Positions 23,401 to 35,026 of a stretch of DNA of 64,000 nt are shown one piece after another (position 1 is the first letter of the stretch; every line of letters begins with the position of its first letter). Under the pieces are notes generated by a model that saw only the letters and a program-made list of their open reading frames with translations, was not told the DNA's origin and did no database searches. A program made the position numbers and the translations under genes. This DNA is from Heterocephalus glaber (taxonomy: Eukaryota; Chordata; Mammalia; Rodentia; Bathyergidae). The stretch covers positions 29,971,612 to 30,035,611 of the forward strand of contig NW_004624730.1 in assembly GCF_000247695.1 (NCBI RefSeq), written 5' to 3'.

Positions 23401-26400
23401 TTATCATGCTTTGATGAAAGAAGAACTGTGATGCATTTAACTTGAGGAATGTATTATCCTGAGAATCTGTGTATACAGGGCTTCCAGTTTTGTTAGCAAG
23501 GATCATTGTTCTCTACTATTTAGTGAGCATATGCCTTCATGTTTATATCTCTAATAAGTAAATAATTAGGAAAATATTAATCTTTTGTCACTTATTCTTT
23601 GTTGATCTATTTAAGTTACCAAAAAAAAAAACCATAGCTACTTTTTATTATCTGTAGGATTTTAGTTCTGGATAAATAAGTAAATGCTTTATTAATGTTG
23701 TTTCTTGCCTATTAGCTCTGTTGTCCAGCCACATTCTAGCCACTTGTTAAGTTCAATGCTGCTGAAAAGAAAAACAACTGATCACTACCGTCAACATGGA
23801 AATGAAGTATAGAAGCAAATAAGCCATTGCTCATTCTGTAAAATAAAGATCATGAGACTTGATATTTCCCCATCTGTTTGAAGTTTTGTAAAAGTTACGA
23901 AAACATTAGCATTTGCAAAAATAAAAGTAGTTCTATGGAAGGAAGGAAGATAGAATATTACAAAAAAAAGTGACCAAAATTGCATGGTACAATGTTATAT
24001 GGTAAGATCTTTTCTTTTATTAACAGGAAATTTTAGGGCAATCCACTTGCTTAGTGGGGTGGCAAGTGAAGAGAAAATTTAATAGGATGCATTCATCAAG
24101 GCTTGCGTATGATGAAGTGAACTTGTAAGAGCATGTTCGGTAGAATTAGAAAGTTAGTATTTCATAGTAACAGTATATGCATCACCTATTTTGGGGAGGA
24201 GATTTTTAAGGATGATCACAGGAAAACACCTGTTTTGACACTGTGTGGAAAAGGTGCAAACATACTGGAAACTCTGTAAGTGTAAACAAGAATGCTTTGG
24301 CTAGCATCCTGCAAGGAGGTGGGTCTAAATGGTCTGCTCCAGCTTCTGCTGCTGCTGTTGCTGCTAATATTGCTGGGAAGGAAAAGTGGCTGACCTGGCA
24401 TATCCTTTACTCTTGGTGCTACAGCAGTCACTCAGGAAATGTTGTTTAAGGGGAACCTTCTGGATCTCTTTCATGGCACATGGCAAGAAGAAGCTGTATG
24501 TTATCTATTGAAGATAAAGCGTGGAGTTGGCTAATGGATTCTGGTGAGTGAATAAGGCAAATGGGGAGCTAAGATTCCTTTTGGGTAGGGAGCCGCTCTT
24601 GAGGACTAAGATGGCATACATGGAAAAATGACCTGTAGTGCTCCAAATATCAGGAACTTTGTTTTAAGAGAGGAACTGTGATTTTCACATTAGTAATCTT
24701 TTCTGTGATCTTATGTACATACGTTTTTATAAATAAAGTTCAAGTTTGCTCCCAGTATAACTACTTGAAGATACTAACCTTGAAGGTGGTTAGATACTTT
24801 AGTCTATGGAGCATAGTTTTCCATATAATTTCATAGTCATTAATTTTTACTCTTTGTTTTTATTTACTCAACAATAATTTTAAAAATGACTTTTCTAGTA
24901 TTTGAAAGCCATTATTTGTCCCCATTTCTAAATGAGCTCCTTCTTTTTCACATTAATATAGGATTTTAAATTATTTTATGTGCATAATTCTAGCCAGGAA
25001 TATTGTTTTCAATTCGATATAATTAAGCAGATTAGTACAGTATATACTTATATTAGATAGTTTTAAAGGAGACATCTTAATGTACCAATACAAGATAGTT
25101 TTCCTTGCAAGTTCCTTTATTAGTAAAATGAATATTTTAATGAGCTACCACAAAGGTCTTACTCAAATTTTGTCTCTTCAGTGTAGAGCTCCTTTGTGAC
25201 AAAGCCTAATATGTGTTTAGTAATATGTATATGTATATGGCTTTTTTCATGTTTATATCAGATACAAATATATGCCAGTGAATGGCTTACCAGTGTCTTT
25301 CATTAAAATATTGGAAGAAATAAGGATTTTAAACTTTTTCATGCAGTTATAGCTCAGATTTTCCTAGAATAATTATTCTGTGATTAATAGTCTATAAAAA
25401 CTATAAACTTACAGTTAATGATAAAAGTTCTGACAAATAATGCAGAAAGAGACCTGTTTAACTTTTTAAAGCTTTAAATGAATCTGCTTTACCATGGATC
25501 TCTCCACATGTATACCTTTTAAGGGTGCCTTTTCACATATGGCAGTACCCACCAGTAATTATTTATTGAACATCTGTTCCTAGGCAAACTGAGGTACTGA
25601 GGATAAAATTGTGGAGCAAATTTGTGGAGAAATATAAATGTAATTAATTTTTTAAAGTCAAAGTTTTACATTAAAAAAGCTTCCATTTTGTTTCTGGCCT
25701 AGGCACTCACTCAGCCTTTCTTTATTACAGGGCTATTACATTGATATGATGATTATTTAAAATTTTAAGATTTAGCTCAAATTAACATTTAAACTTATTG
25801 AAATGGTATTTCAGAGAGAAATTCAGATTCCTTGTTCTCTTCCTTTATAAAGTCCTAGTTCTTTCAAATTTAAAATACTGAATGCTTAAGCGGTACTTAC
25901 TGTATTGTAGGGTGAGGGCTATTTTGTTTTAGAGTACTGTCTGATCCTTAGTGACTTATCAAACATAAGTAAACTTTTCCCAAGAAGAACCTTCATTTAT
26001 TTAATGTATCATTAACAGTATATATTTTGGAAGTGAGGGAAGGAAATCAACTTTTTAAAAGAATATTATTTCAAATTCTTACAAAGTTATTTGAGCCATT
26101 TGACACCAAGTAGCATGATTATTATTACTATTTTTCTCTTTGATTTGAAGAACATCTTCAACGATGTTCCATGAAGTCAAAAAGTATACACATATAACTA
26201 CTATTAGGAAATAGAATTTCTTTTCAGCTATTTCTGGAATGTATAAAATATTGTGCATGGTTAATTTACTTGTAGTTTTGAAAAAGTGAGAGTACTTCAA
26301 TGATTCTGATCATTTTTATTTGAGGCATATTAGGGATTGCAGTATTGAAGTCCTGTCATAGTTTAAACTTAGTTTCTGGCTTGGTTTCATCCAGCTCATC

Positions 26401-26980
26401 AAAGCAAATTGTGTTAGCTCTCCTAATACTTAAAACTCACTGGGCTCAACATAGGTTCCTGAATGCTTGTGAGCAGTTGAAGAGCATGGAAAACATAACA
26501 TTATGACGCACAGACAGATGCAGAAAAATCTTAGCGAGTAGTTTGTTTGACAGTGCTTCAAAACTAAAGTAATCACATTTTCCTTTGTTCCTCCTCTTTT
26601 CTTTCTTCCATCTCTTGCTCTTCACATGTCTGTGCACTCCTTGCCCACTTGCTTCTTTTTCTTCAAATTCTTCTCTTACTAAATTTCTTCATTCACCCTC
26701 TTCTGATCATAATAGAAAGTGGAGTTTGATAGAAAGTATGTTGCACTTTAAAAAAAAATATTTATCTTTCCATTTAAAAACCAGTTGCATTTAACCTTCT
26801 CTCTGTCTTTCCATTTTCTTTTCTAATTGCAGACAACTTTGCCTTTTACTCTCTATTGCCTTGTGGATCGGCACCCTGGGATTGTTGTGTACTTGTAAAC
26901 TTTTGATATAAAGGTTGTAATGACAGGATTTATTAACCTTCTGTCACTTTTAGATTTTTAACCTCAATACATCAGGCATG
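23401..26980. other. Unassigned AT-rich stretch
   Basis: I see no gene. Around 24240-24440 the sequence is GC-richer with a short GCT-rich run (gcttctgctgctgctgttgctgct, about 24341-24364) and open frames on both strands, but nothing I recognise. At about 25555-25620, 'atttattgaacatctgttc ... gaggtactgaggataa' resembles an L2/MIR scrap. Confidence 0.45.
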
Positions 26981-27600
26981 CTATAATGTGTGTTCCTTAC
27001 TTTTCTTTCTAGAACTAGATCTCCATACCCCTCCTCATCCATGTGTTGGCTTTCTTATGGGTTGCGTGAATGGCCTATCTCCATGTATTTTGTTGCCTTT
27101 CTCCATTGCTTCTTGTGTTTTGGCGGGGAGTTTTGGCGCTACCTGAGCTCTTTGCTGGTTGTTCCCCTTCTCCCAGGGTCTTGTGCTGCGTGGTCATGTC
27201 TCCACTTCCTTGGCCTTGTCTATTGACAGAGCCTTGGTTCCGGGATGGCTGCCTCTAAACCCTTGTGAGGGTGGGGAATATTCCTTCCCCTGCTGCTACA
27301 ATTGAGCCCTGTGCTGGGTACCATGTGGCCCTCTACACTTGCTTTCAGTTGTTAAGGCTTCCCAAGCTTTGGCTGTGGCTCAGTGGTCTTGCTGGCAAAA
27401 CCCTGAAACTTTCCTAGCCTCGACACTCAGTGGTAGCAGCAGGTGTTGGGATTTCTCCAAGCCCCTAAGACCCTGGGAGGAAGAGAATGGCTGTTGACAT
27501 AGACCTCAGGAGTTCTCAAAGCACCCAGAAACTTCTCCAGAAGATATATAAAGGTAAGAATCTGATTTCTCCAGGAGGCTATTCTAGAAGGTAAACAAAT
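26981..27600. other. GC-rich island of unknown origin
   Basis: About 600 bp that stands out from the AT-rich surroundings, roughly half G+C across 27040-27540. It holds two overlapping open frames of 78 and 62 codons on the plus strand with no domain. On the minus strand some phrases look like L1 5'-region purine-rich text, so a 5' fragment of an L1 or an ERV LTR is possible. I cannot identify ends or a TSD. A TATA-like atatataaag at 27544-27553 runs directly into a donor-like aaggtaagaa. Confidence 0.3.
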
Positions 27601-28617
27601 GTCTAGCTATGGATTTAATATAAATGGAGTTTAGTAGTTAATATCCTTGAGGAACTCTGTGTTTGATCATAGAACCAAAATAAGAGTTCTAGCATGGGAA
27701 ACAACTTATTAAAAGTACTTAAGCAATTTTAGTTGATATTTTTATTTCTATTTTATTGGAAGGAAATTTGGCATTGAATACATTTTTAAAGTATTTTATT
27801 TCATTCTTTGAATTTGAACTTATGAAGTACTGGTTTTCTCTTTTACAGTCTGCGGTGTGTATCTAGTAAGAGAATTTTTGAGATTTAAAATGGTTAAAAA
27901 CTAAATTATTTCTTTTACCAATGTCTATATTTTATTTTACCTCCTTATTAATATTTCAAACCAAAGCCATGAAATGAACATACTCTCAAATTCTTCAAAC
28001 TCAAGATTCCTAAATCCATAATTAATTCAAAAGGAATTAGAAGAGCAGCTCAGATCTTGGAAGTACTAGTATTCATTATTGTCTTTTGTCAAAATTACTG
28101 TATAGCACATTAAATGTGGCCATCTGTTTTCTTCTGTACTTTCTTGTCAGTGTTCATAAAACCATACAAAATGAAAAGTATCTGTATTTGATAGTTTGTT
28201 AGGATGCTTTTAAATAGTAAACTTTATTTTCATCGACACTTCATTTAATATAGTTTCAAAGTAGGCCTGTGCTTTAAAATGAGCAAAAGAACAGATATCC
28301 TAATATTTTAAATCTCATAAGAAATTTTTTTCAAATTCTTCTTTTGAGTTGGTCATGAGGTTTCAGGGCCCCCTGTGTTGACACCCAATATTTTACCCCT
28401 TGAAATTTTACCTACCTGTAACAAAAAGAAGAGATGGCATCCATATAGTGTATAAAAATTGAATTGAATAAGGTACTATACAATAATGGGTTGTATATTT
28501 TACTTGGACCTCTTTACTGTAATGATATGAATGATTTTTCCCTTCTAAGTTCAATGTAGTTTTTGTTTCTTTTAAGTAAAATGTTAAATATATGAAAATG
28601 CTGCACTTATTTCACTT
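27601..28617. other. Unassigned AT-rich stretch
   Basis: No gene or assignable repeat is seen. Confidence 0.5.
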
Positions 28618-28712
28618 TTTTTTCTTTTCCTTTTTTTTTTTCTGGTACCAGGAATCAAACACGGGAGCTTGTGCCTACAAGGCAGGCATGGCACCACTGA
28701 GCTAAATCCTCA
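28618..28712 (-). mobile_element. ID-type SINE, antisense
   Basis: A T-rich tail is followed by tctggtaccaggaatcaaac and ggcaccactgagctaaatcc, the reverse of the B and A boxes. No clear TSD is seen. Confidence 0.92.
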
Positions 28713-30229
28713 GTTAATATTTCTCTTAATTTGTTAAAAATAGTGGAAGTTTGGAGATTATTTTTAATTCATCATGATTCCAGCTGAGATGTAGCAGCAC
28801 CGATGGAATCTGTTTCAACATACAGAATTCCAAATTTGGTTACCTCAGTAAACTAGCACTGGTAATTAAACCCACTGCCATACATTTTCTAGTAGAATCT
28901 TGTTCCCCCAGTACCAACCAGCCAAGGTCCCAGGTGTGGTTAGGAAAACCCAAATGTTCCTTGGACCCTGTGGTGGCTGATCGGCACCCAGGCTTGCTAA
29001 ATTACCAAATGCCTGCTTTTGTACTGCCACTGATCTCACCAAAAACAACCAGTGCTCTGTGGCCAAAGCCTAAACAATGTCACGATACCAGTGAAGTATT
29101 CATAAGCGAGTAAGCACTTGCTGCATCTTCTTTTCTCACTCAGTGCAGACGGACGAGTACACCATGCCTGAAGTCAGACCAACTTTGAGAAGTTGGTGAG
29201 GGCACACAAGCCATAGGATGCTTATTTTCAAAAACTAAAGGGTATTTAACAAAGTACTTTATTAAAACTTGAAAATACCCAAATTTTAGTTCCTTAAAGA
29301 ATAAACTATGGAATGTTTTGAAATATTTATAGTTCATTAAAATGGGTAATTGATTTCATGTGTAAAAACAGAAAAGTAAAATCCTAATGCTTTTATTTTA
29401 ACTTTTCTAATGGGTTTACAGTTTTTTAAAATGCAACTTCTTTTACATTTTTAAAAAATAACTCCAGGCATAGTCTTAAACTAGGAGTTTGGATTATTCT
29501 TAACTTTGCCCTGAGTGACTTTTCTCTTCCTTGTTTTTCTAAAACTGTTATATCCCCTTGGGATGAGAAATCAAACTAATACAGGAATGTAAACTAAATT
29601 CTTTTTTAAGAAATTCAGTTTGCAAATGAAGTACTTTTGAGTAATGAATTTTAATACTTATTTCATAAAGAATATGAAGTTCTTAAGTATTTAATTTTCT
29701 GTAAATCTTAGAAGTGAGTGCTAGTTCTCAAAGTAAGGTCCCAGTCATAGTTATTCTTAGAATTTTTACATCATTGAAATTTTAAGTTTTAATTCTCATT
29801 TTCCTTGTTTTGCTCTCTTCCATGAATTCCCATTCATGAGGGCTGTCTATCCTGGTGGACTATGAGCAGAATATATACAGTAGATATTGAGAAATGTCAA
29901 ATGTATGGCATTTATTATTTATTTTATTCCTGTAATAACTTTTCTCAGCCTCATTAGGAATATCCATATAGAAAAGAAATAAAAGAACAGCTATATGGTT
30001 GGTGAAAGCAACTAAATGAAAGACAGACAGAGGGATGAGACCACATACTGACATTTTTGATGCTCTAGGGGAGTCTTAGTCTTCAAATAAAACATTCCTA
30101 TTTATTATTTGTTTTAATTTGAAAATAAAAACTCTTTGAATAAAAATTACTCCAAATTAAAGTGACCTTTCTAGTAATTGTAATAGTTTATTGATTACCT
30201 GCTACTCACAAACCCCTTATGATCATTAT
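28713..30229. other. Unassigned stretch with GC-richer patch
   Basis: The part at about 28890-29220 is GC-richer. On the minus strand it has a 66-codon frame (from 29066) and a second frame further upstream, which look broken relative to one another. It could be a worn processed pseudogene, but I do not recognise any family. No A tail or TSD is evident. Confidence 0.3.
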
Positions 30230-30254
30230 CTTGTTTATTCTTCACAAAAACACC

Positions 30255-30350
30255 TTTTCATAGTTATTATTTTTATTTCACTATGACAAATGAGGAAACC
30301 AAGGCTAAGGACAATTGAATAACTCACAGCTTGACACAGAAATTAACTCC
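30255..30350 (-). mobile_element. MIR fragment, antisense
   Basis: Contains ttatttttatttcactatgacaaatgaggaaacc and the 'aggctaaggac' continuation, which is the reverse of the MIR core. Confidence 0.75.
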
Positions 30351-30479
30351 AAAACATCTAGCTCCCCAATAGCCAGCCTAAGTGCTCCATACCAGCTGTG
30401 ACGGTTGGCAGTGAATGCTAGTTCCTAAATTCAGATCTAGCCCTCTTAATGGATAGTGCCATGAAGCCTCTCACCTCAC

Positions 30480-30690
30480 TTCTGGGCCACAGTGCCCTCA
30501 TTGGCTGTTTGACCTTGGCGAGTTCACTTCCTGTTCTCCCTCAGCTTTCCAAAATATGAATAATACTGTCTCTGTTAGAGGTTTTATGAAGATTTAATTC
30601 CATTTAATTTAATGTGAGAGTGTGTGCCAGACACTTAGCACAGTGACTACCACATAGAAAATAGCCAATAAATTGTTGATGTTACTATGC
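30480..30690 (+). mobile_element. MIR fragment, sense
   Basis: Contains ttgaccttggcgagttcact, ctttccaaaatatgaataata, tgaagatttaattcc and agacacttagcacagtgac, in correct MIR order up to the 3' end. Confidence 0.85.
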
Positions 30691-30745
30691 AGTTTTCCCA
30701 AGGTCACACAACTAGAAAGTAATTGAGTCAATTCAGACCCAAGTC
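30691..30745 (-). mobile_element. MIR fragment, antisense
   Basis: Contains caaggtcacacaactagaaag and ttcagacccaag, the reverse of the MIR 5' region. It abuts the preceding sense MIR head to head. Confidence 0.65.
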
Positions 30746-30774
30746 TTTTTGACTAGAAAACTAACGGAAACTAG

Positions 30775-30810
<36 letters not shown>
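30775..30810. repeat. (CA)n microsatellite
   Basis: An uninterrupted CA run of about 18 units. It accounts for the CVCVCVCV frame on the minus strand. Confidence 0.97.
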
Positions 30811-30811
<1 letters not shown>

Positions 30812-30934
30812 TTTCCATGAACAATAGGAACTAAATGTTCTTTCTGGACTATAACACTTTTCAAATAGTCATTTATTTTACAATGAATAAATTGAGATGT
30901 CATGCATACATAAAGGAGTAGTAAGCATAAGGCA

Positions 30935-31135
30935 GATTTTGAAATTGAGGTTTTCAAGGTTGGAATTTCAACTCCATCACTTACAAAGCTGTATGATTTT
31001 AGATGATTTACTTAATCCCTCTGAGGTTCTTTACCTATATTGTAAGTTAATAAAACTAAAGAAATGCTACCTTGCATTGTCATGGATGTTAAATGGTATA
31101 TAAGCAATTTTAGGAATACAATAATGATGTTTATT
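30935..31135 (+). mobile_element. MIR fragment, sense
   Basis: aatttcaactccatcacttac, agctgtatgattttagatg, ttacttaatccctctgag and gttaaatggtatata follow MIR order, with a worn core. Confidence 0.8.
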
Positions 31136-32796
31136 AATAGTTGATAGGTATAAAATATCTATTAAAGACATTATGCAAAATTGAAATGCACAGTTATTAA
31201 GAACTGTAGAATTTAGAGATGGATAGAATCTTAATTATTAGCTGACCTTTCATTCCCTTAGAACCTATAGCCTTTCACTACAGCCACTGGATGTCAAAAG
31301 TAGATCAGTGAAAAAAAGGGTGAAAAGACGTCAAAGATCCAAATATTGGATGGTGGTATCATGGGAGTTGTGGGCAAACTTCTTTTAACTTGGCTGATGC
31401 CAGTGACTGACGTTTGGGAGAGTCATCAGATAGTGGCAGTAATCCTATTAAAACATGTTAGAATCTTCATTCATATGTTTATTCTCTTTTGAATTAGAAC
31501 CCAAACTAGCAGTTGAGGCTCAAATCCAGAAGAGAGTTACCTAATTGAGTGTCAGGGTTTAGCTTTGAATTCTAGTCACATTAGGTAGTACTAGTGTTCA
31601 AGTTATATTTATTCAATAAAATTCTTGCTGCTGAAGTATTTGGCTTCCCTCACTAGATTCCTAACTTCTTATGGCCAGGGATGTTTAAAAATTTATTTGT
31701 AACCTTAGCACAGTGTTTACACAGTGCCTGTTTGACGATTGAATAAAAGAATGTAAGTTCCAGAGATGGCAGAAAAGAACTTGTTTAAGTGTATCACATC
31801 ACCAAAGGAAAGCAAGGCTGCAGAGCCAGAAGCATGGGATGTTCGGGCACTCCCTGAGGGACAGAGAGGCAGATGAGGGCAAATTACGGAGTGTGGGGGG
31901 AATGTCATGGAGCTGAGTGCATATAATCTTTGTAAAGACTAGAGAGTTGACATAACTAAAATTGTTAATTTTTCTTGCTAATGAATGCAAGAATAAAGTA
32001 TTGAGAACTGTTAATAAAAAGCAGAAAACACTTAAAGAATTGAAATCTGTAGGAATCCATTTACATTCATTGTGTTTATACAGGAAAAATATTTCTAGAA
32101 ATGCAGTGCCAGAGACTTGAGGAAAAATATATTTATAATTATATCTTTGATGCATATCTCTATAAAGGAATTATCAAAATATAGTTTTAAATTTGCAACA
32201 TTATAAAATTGTAATCTGTGACGCATAAACATAAGGTGAAGTATTTATGTAATGATGTAGAAAGTCAGTGCAAATCTGAAAGCTGTGTGGGGAATTCTCA
32301 GTATAACTTTGAGGTTTGTTTTCTACTATAATTTTTACTGCTCTTTTGATGTGCATTCCCAGAAAGCACCTTTCAATCAAAATCTATTAAGAACAGCAGA
32401 CATACTAAAAAGAACAAAGAAAATTATGCATCATTTCAAGCTAAATAGTTTGTGTTGATACATCTGGAACCACAAAGCAACAACTCATGCGCCTTTTGGA
32501 CTGTACCTCTCTGCTATAATCACGTATTTTATGATTAATGAGCCACTATACCACATGGAGCAAAGAAACAAGTAGTATAGCTTGGTGGCTGTCTGGGGGT
32601 GATTTTTGGTAGTCCTAACAAACATTCTAATGATTTGGCATGGCAGGTATACTTAAGCCAGACCCTTTAGCACCTTGTATTCAAACCCTGAGTAGTGTGT
32701 GCTGGCACCTGAAAAAAAGGTTGTTTAGAAGACTTGATATAGAGTAAAATCAAACCAAATGTTGCCATGAACATTTGTGTCTTCTGGAAGTTGTGC
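31136..32796. other. Unassigned AT-rich stretch
   Basis: I see no gene. A 118-codon minus-strand frame (31799-32155) is the longest open frame in the window. It is low-complexity, overlaps another frame, and has no recognisable domain, so I treat it as chance. Confidence 0.5.
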
Positions 32797-32844
32797 TTGA
32801 AGTAGTGCTTCTATAAGATGTTGAAGTAGTGCTTCTGTAAGATG
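32797..32844. repeat. 24-bp tandem duplication
   Basis: Two adjacent copies of ttgaagtagtgcttct(a/g)taagatg lie at 32797-32820 and 32821-32844, differing at one base. Confidence 0.95.
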
Positions 32845-33854
32845 AAGATATATAGTATCTCAAGAATAAACTATTAAATTGTTAAGTTGTTGTTGCACTT
32901 TAAAAATTTTTGCTATAAAAACATATTCATGTGACAGTAAACAAAAAATTGAGTTGAAAAAAAAATTATCACTAACATATGTACTTTATTTTGCAGTAAG
33001 TAGGGTTCTACTGAACTTCTGTTATTTTCAAATGTGCCTGTGTGCTGGTCTTTTACTCTTTTTCTGTTGCTGTACACACAGACATGCATACAGACGGAAA
33101 GACAGAGAGCAACTTTTGTTTTTACTGTGCAAGAGCCATACTTAAACAGGTCTTGCATGGCATTACACAGGTTTTATTGTCCTTTGCCCTCATAGCTATG
33201 TATGACTGAGTTATATCTGGGCCTAGCATACTGTTTGTGCATGGAAATGTTTTGCTATTTCTTACTTCCTAATGCCTGCTTTTAGTTTACTTTGGCAACT
33301 CATCATGTAGCTTTTAATTAGGTAATAATTTTCAGGTATTATTGAAGCAATATGTATTAACTAAAGAAAGTTAAACTCATAATAAAGTCTATTTCATGTG
33401 ACATAGCTTAGATACTTGAGTACCAGTCCTTGTTATAGATGTGTTCTGGGGTTTTTAATCTGTTCTGTTTTACCCTTTTATAAAAGTAAGAGGCCTTGAT
33501 ACAAATAAAACCATACCGTCTTTCCCTAGAGAGAATTTTGTCATCAGAAATAAAAGTGTCAATTCTAAGGGTGAAAATATTTAAAAAGTTAGTGGTGTTT
33601 GGTAATCATCACCACTTTTTATTTCTTATGTGGCAATGACTTTTGGTATATGAATTTTTAACACAATATTGCAATTTTTAAAATATGCCACATGGAACAA
33701 GCCAAATAATTTTAAAATAACTTTTTATTTAGATGAATCACAGTTATCATTAAACTGCTATGTGTGTAAGACATTTAGAATACATAAGACAGATTTGTAA
33801 ACAATAACATTCACACTGTTTCTAAGCAGAATTGTGAGTGCACTAGTCTAGCTG
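32845..33854. other. Unassigned AT-rich stretch
   Basis: No gene is seen. Open frames on both strands at 32879-33158 overlap one another and have no domain. Confidence 0.5.
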
Positions 33855-34085
33855 CTCAGTGAGGATTATCAGCTGTGGAGCCAGAAGTATAAGCTCAAAC
33901 CCAAAATCCAACTGGTTGTGTTACAGTGATGAGTTTTTTGACATTTCTGAGCTCCAAATTTCTAATCATTGTGGCGGGAATAATAATAGAACCATAGGAT
34001 TTTTTTTGAGGATTAAATAAATTGATAAACTGAACCACTTGGAACAGTGCCTGGGATATACTAGCTACTCAATACGCTTTTGTTA
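33855..34085 (+). mobile_element. MIR, sense, near full length
   Basis: ggagccagaagtataagctc, ttgacatttctgagctcc, cattgtggcgggaataataata, tgaggattaaataaattg and ggaacagtgcctgggatata follow MIR from its 5' region to its 3' end. Confidence 0.9.
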
Positions 34086-34172
34086 TTGTTTGCTATTCTC
34101 TTTATTTTATACCTAGTTTCCACCAGGGTATTGTTTGCTATTCTTTTTATTTTATACCTAGTTTCCAACTGA
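34085..34172. repeat. 45-bp tandem duplication at the end of a MIR
   Basis: attgtttgctattct(c/t)tttattttatacctagtttcca occurs from 34085 and again from 34130, almost identical. The repeated peptide in the minus-strand frame (YKIKRIANN twice) is a by-product. Confidence 0.94.
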
Positions 34173-34909
34173 AGTTTTATGAGGTAGGGCTGATGGGGAC
34201 AGACAATCTTAGAAAAGGGTAAAACTAAAAGGCAGTGTAAGTTTTTCTCAGCCAAAGAGTCAAGTGCAAGAAGCCAAATCCATGTGATAAGGTAGGGCCA
34301 GAACTGCAAAAGCTTATACATGAGTGAAAAGAGGGAGCTGAGTTGAATGTGAAGTTGTGCCCATGGGCAGTGAATACTTGGAATAGTGTCCATTAGGAAA
34401 ATTTAGGGAACCATTCTTAACTGAATCCACCCAAGGTCAGTTTTGCATCTCAATGTCATATAGTCAGAACTTTCTACCAAAACTTTTTAAACTATAATTT
34501 CCTTATATTCCATAAATATTTTTATCTTTCACATAAATAAGCCATATTCATTGTTTTCAGGAACATCCATTTTTTCCTTCCTTCTTGATATGGTCTATAT
34601 TCTCTAATCATTCTTCTAAGAAGAGTTTAATTTTTAGGTATTAGTGTAAGAGCTATTATCTTACAGAGTAAACCTGTTGATCATCAGTGTGACTAAATAC
34701 AGGATAAGCATAGGAAATAATTCCCATGTCAGGTTTTCTATTAAACTTTGTATTACTATTTTTAGCTTAGAAAAATATGGTCCTGTAGTTATGCTTTTGA
34801 AGTTTGTCTAAGTTGTTTCAAGCCACAATAATCATCTCCATCAAAAAATGAAGGTTGCCCAAGAAAAGTGCAGAAATTGACAAAACAATATATAGTTAAT
34901 GTTAAATTT
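34173..34909. other. Unassigned AT-rich stretch
   Basis: No gene or assignable repeat is seen. Confidence 0.5.
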
Positions 34910-35026
34910 AAAAGTATACTGTGGAAGGGCTGGGGATTTAGCTCAGTGGTTCCTCCGGCTGCCTGGCAAGCACAAGGTCCCAAGTTTGATCCCTGGTACA
35001 AAGAAAAAGAAAAGTATAGTGTGGAA
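34910..35026 (+). mobile_element. ID-type SINE, sense, with 17-bp TSD
   Basis: The body is 34927-35009. It starts gggctggggatttagctcag, has a B box gtttgatcc (about 34984-34992), and ends in an A-rich tail. The TSD aaaagtata(c/g)tgtggaa at 34910-34926 and 35010-35026 has one mismatch. It is well preserved and so relatively recent. Confidence 0.96.

Noticed and set aside
24216..24449. Small gene with a GCT-rich (Ala/Ser-rich) segment
   Set aside because: Open frames exist on both strands over the same trinucleotide run, with no recognisable homology.
27540..27565. Promoter TATA box followed by a splice donor
   Set aside because: The motifs are short and isolated, with no transcript evidence. 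I report the island but not a promoter.
30733..30957. Cysteine/valine-rich small protein
   Set aside because: It is a translation of the (CA)n microsatellite.
31799..32155. 118-codon minus-strand open frame, the longest in the window
   Set aside because: It is low-complexity and hydrophobic, overlaps another frame, has no domain or exon context, and is within chance for 64 kb of AT-rich DNA.
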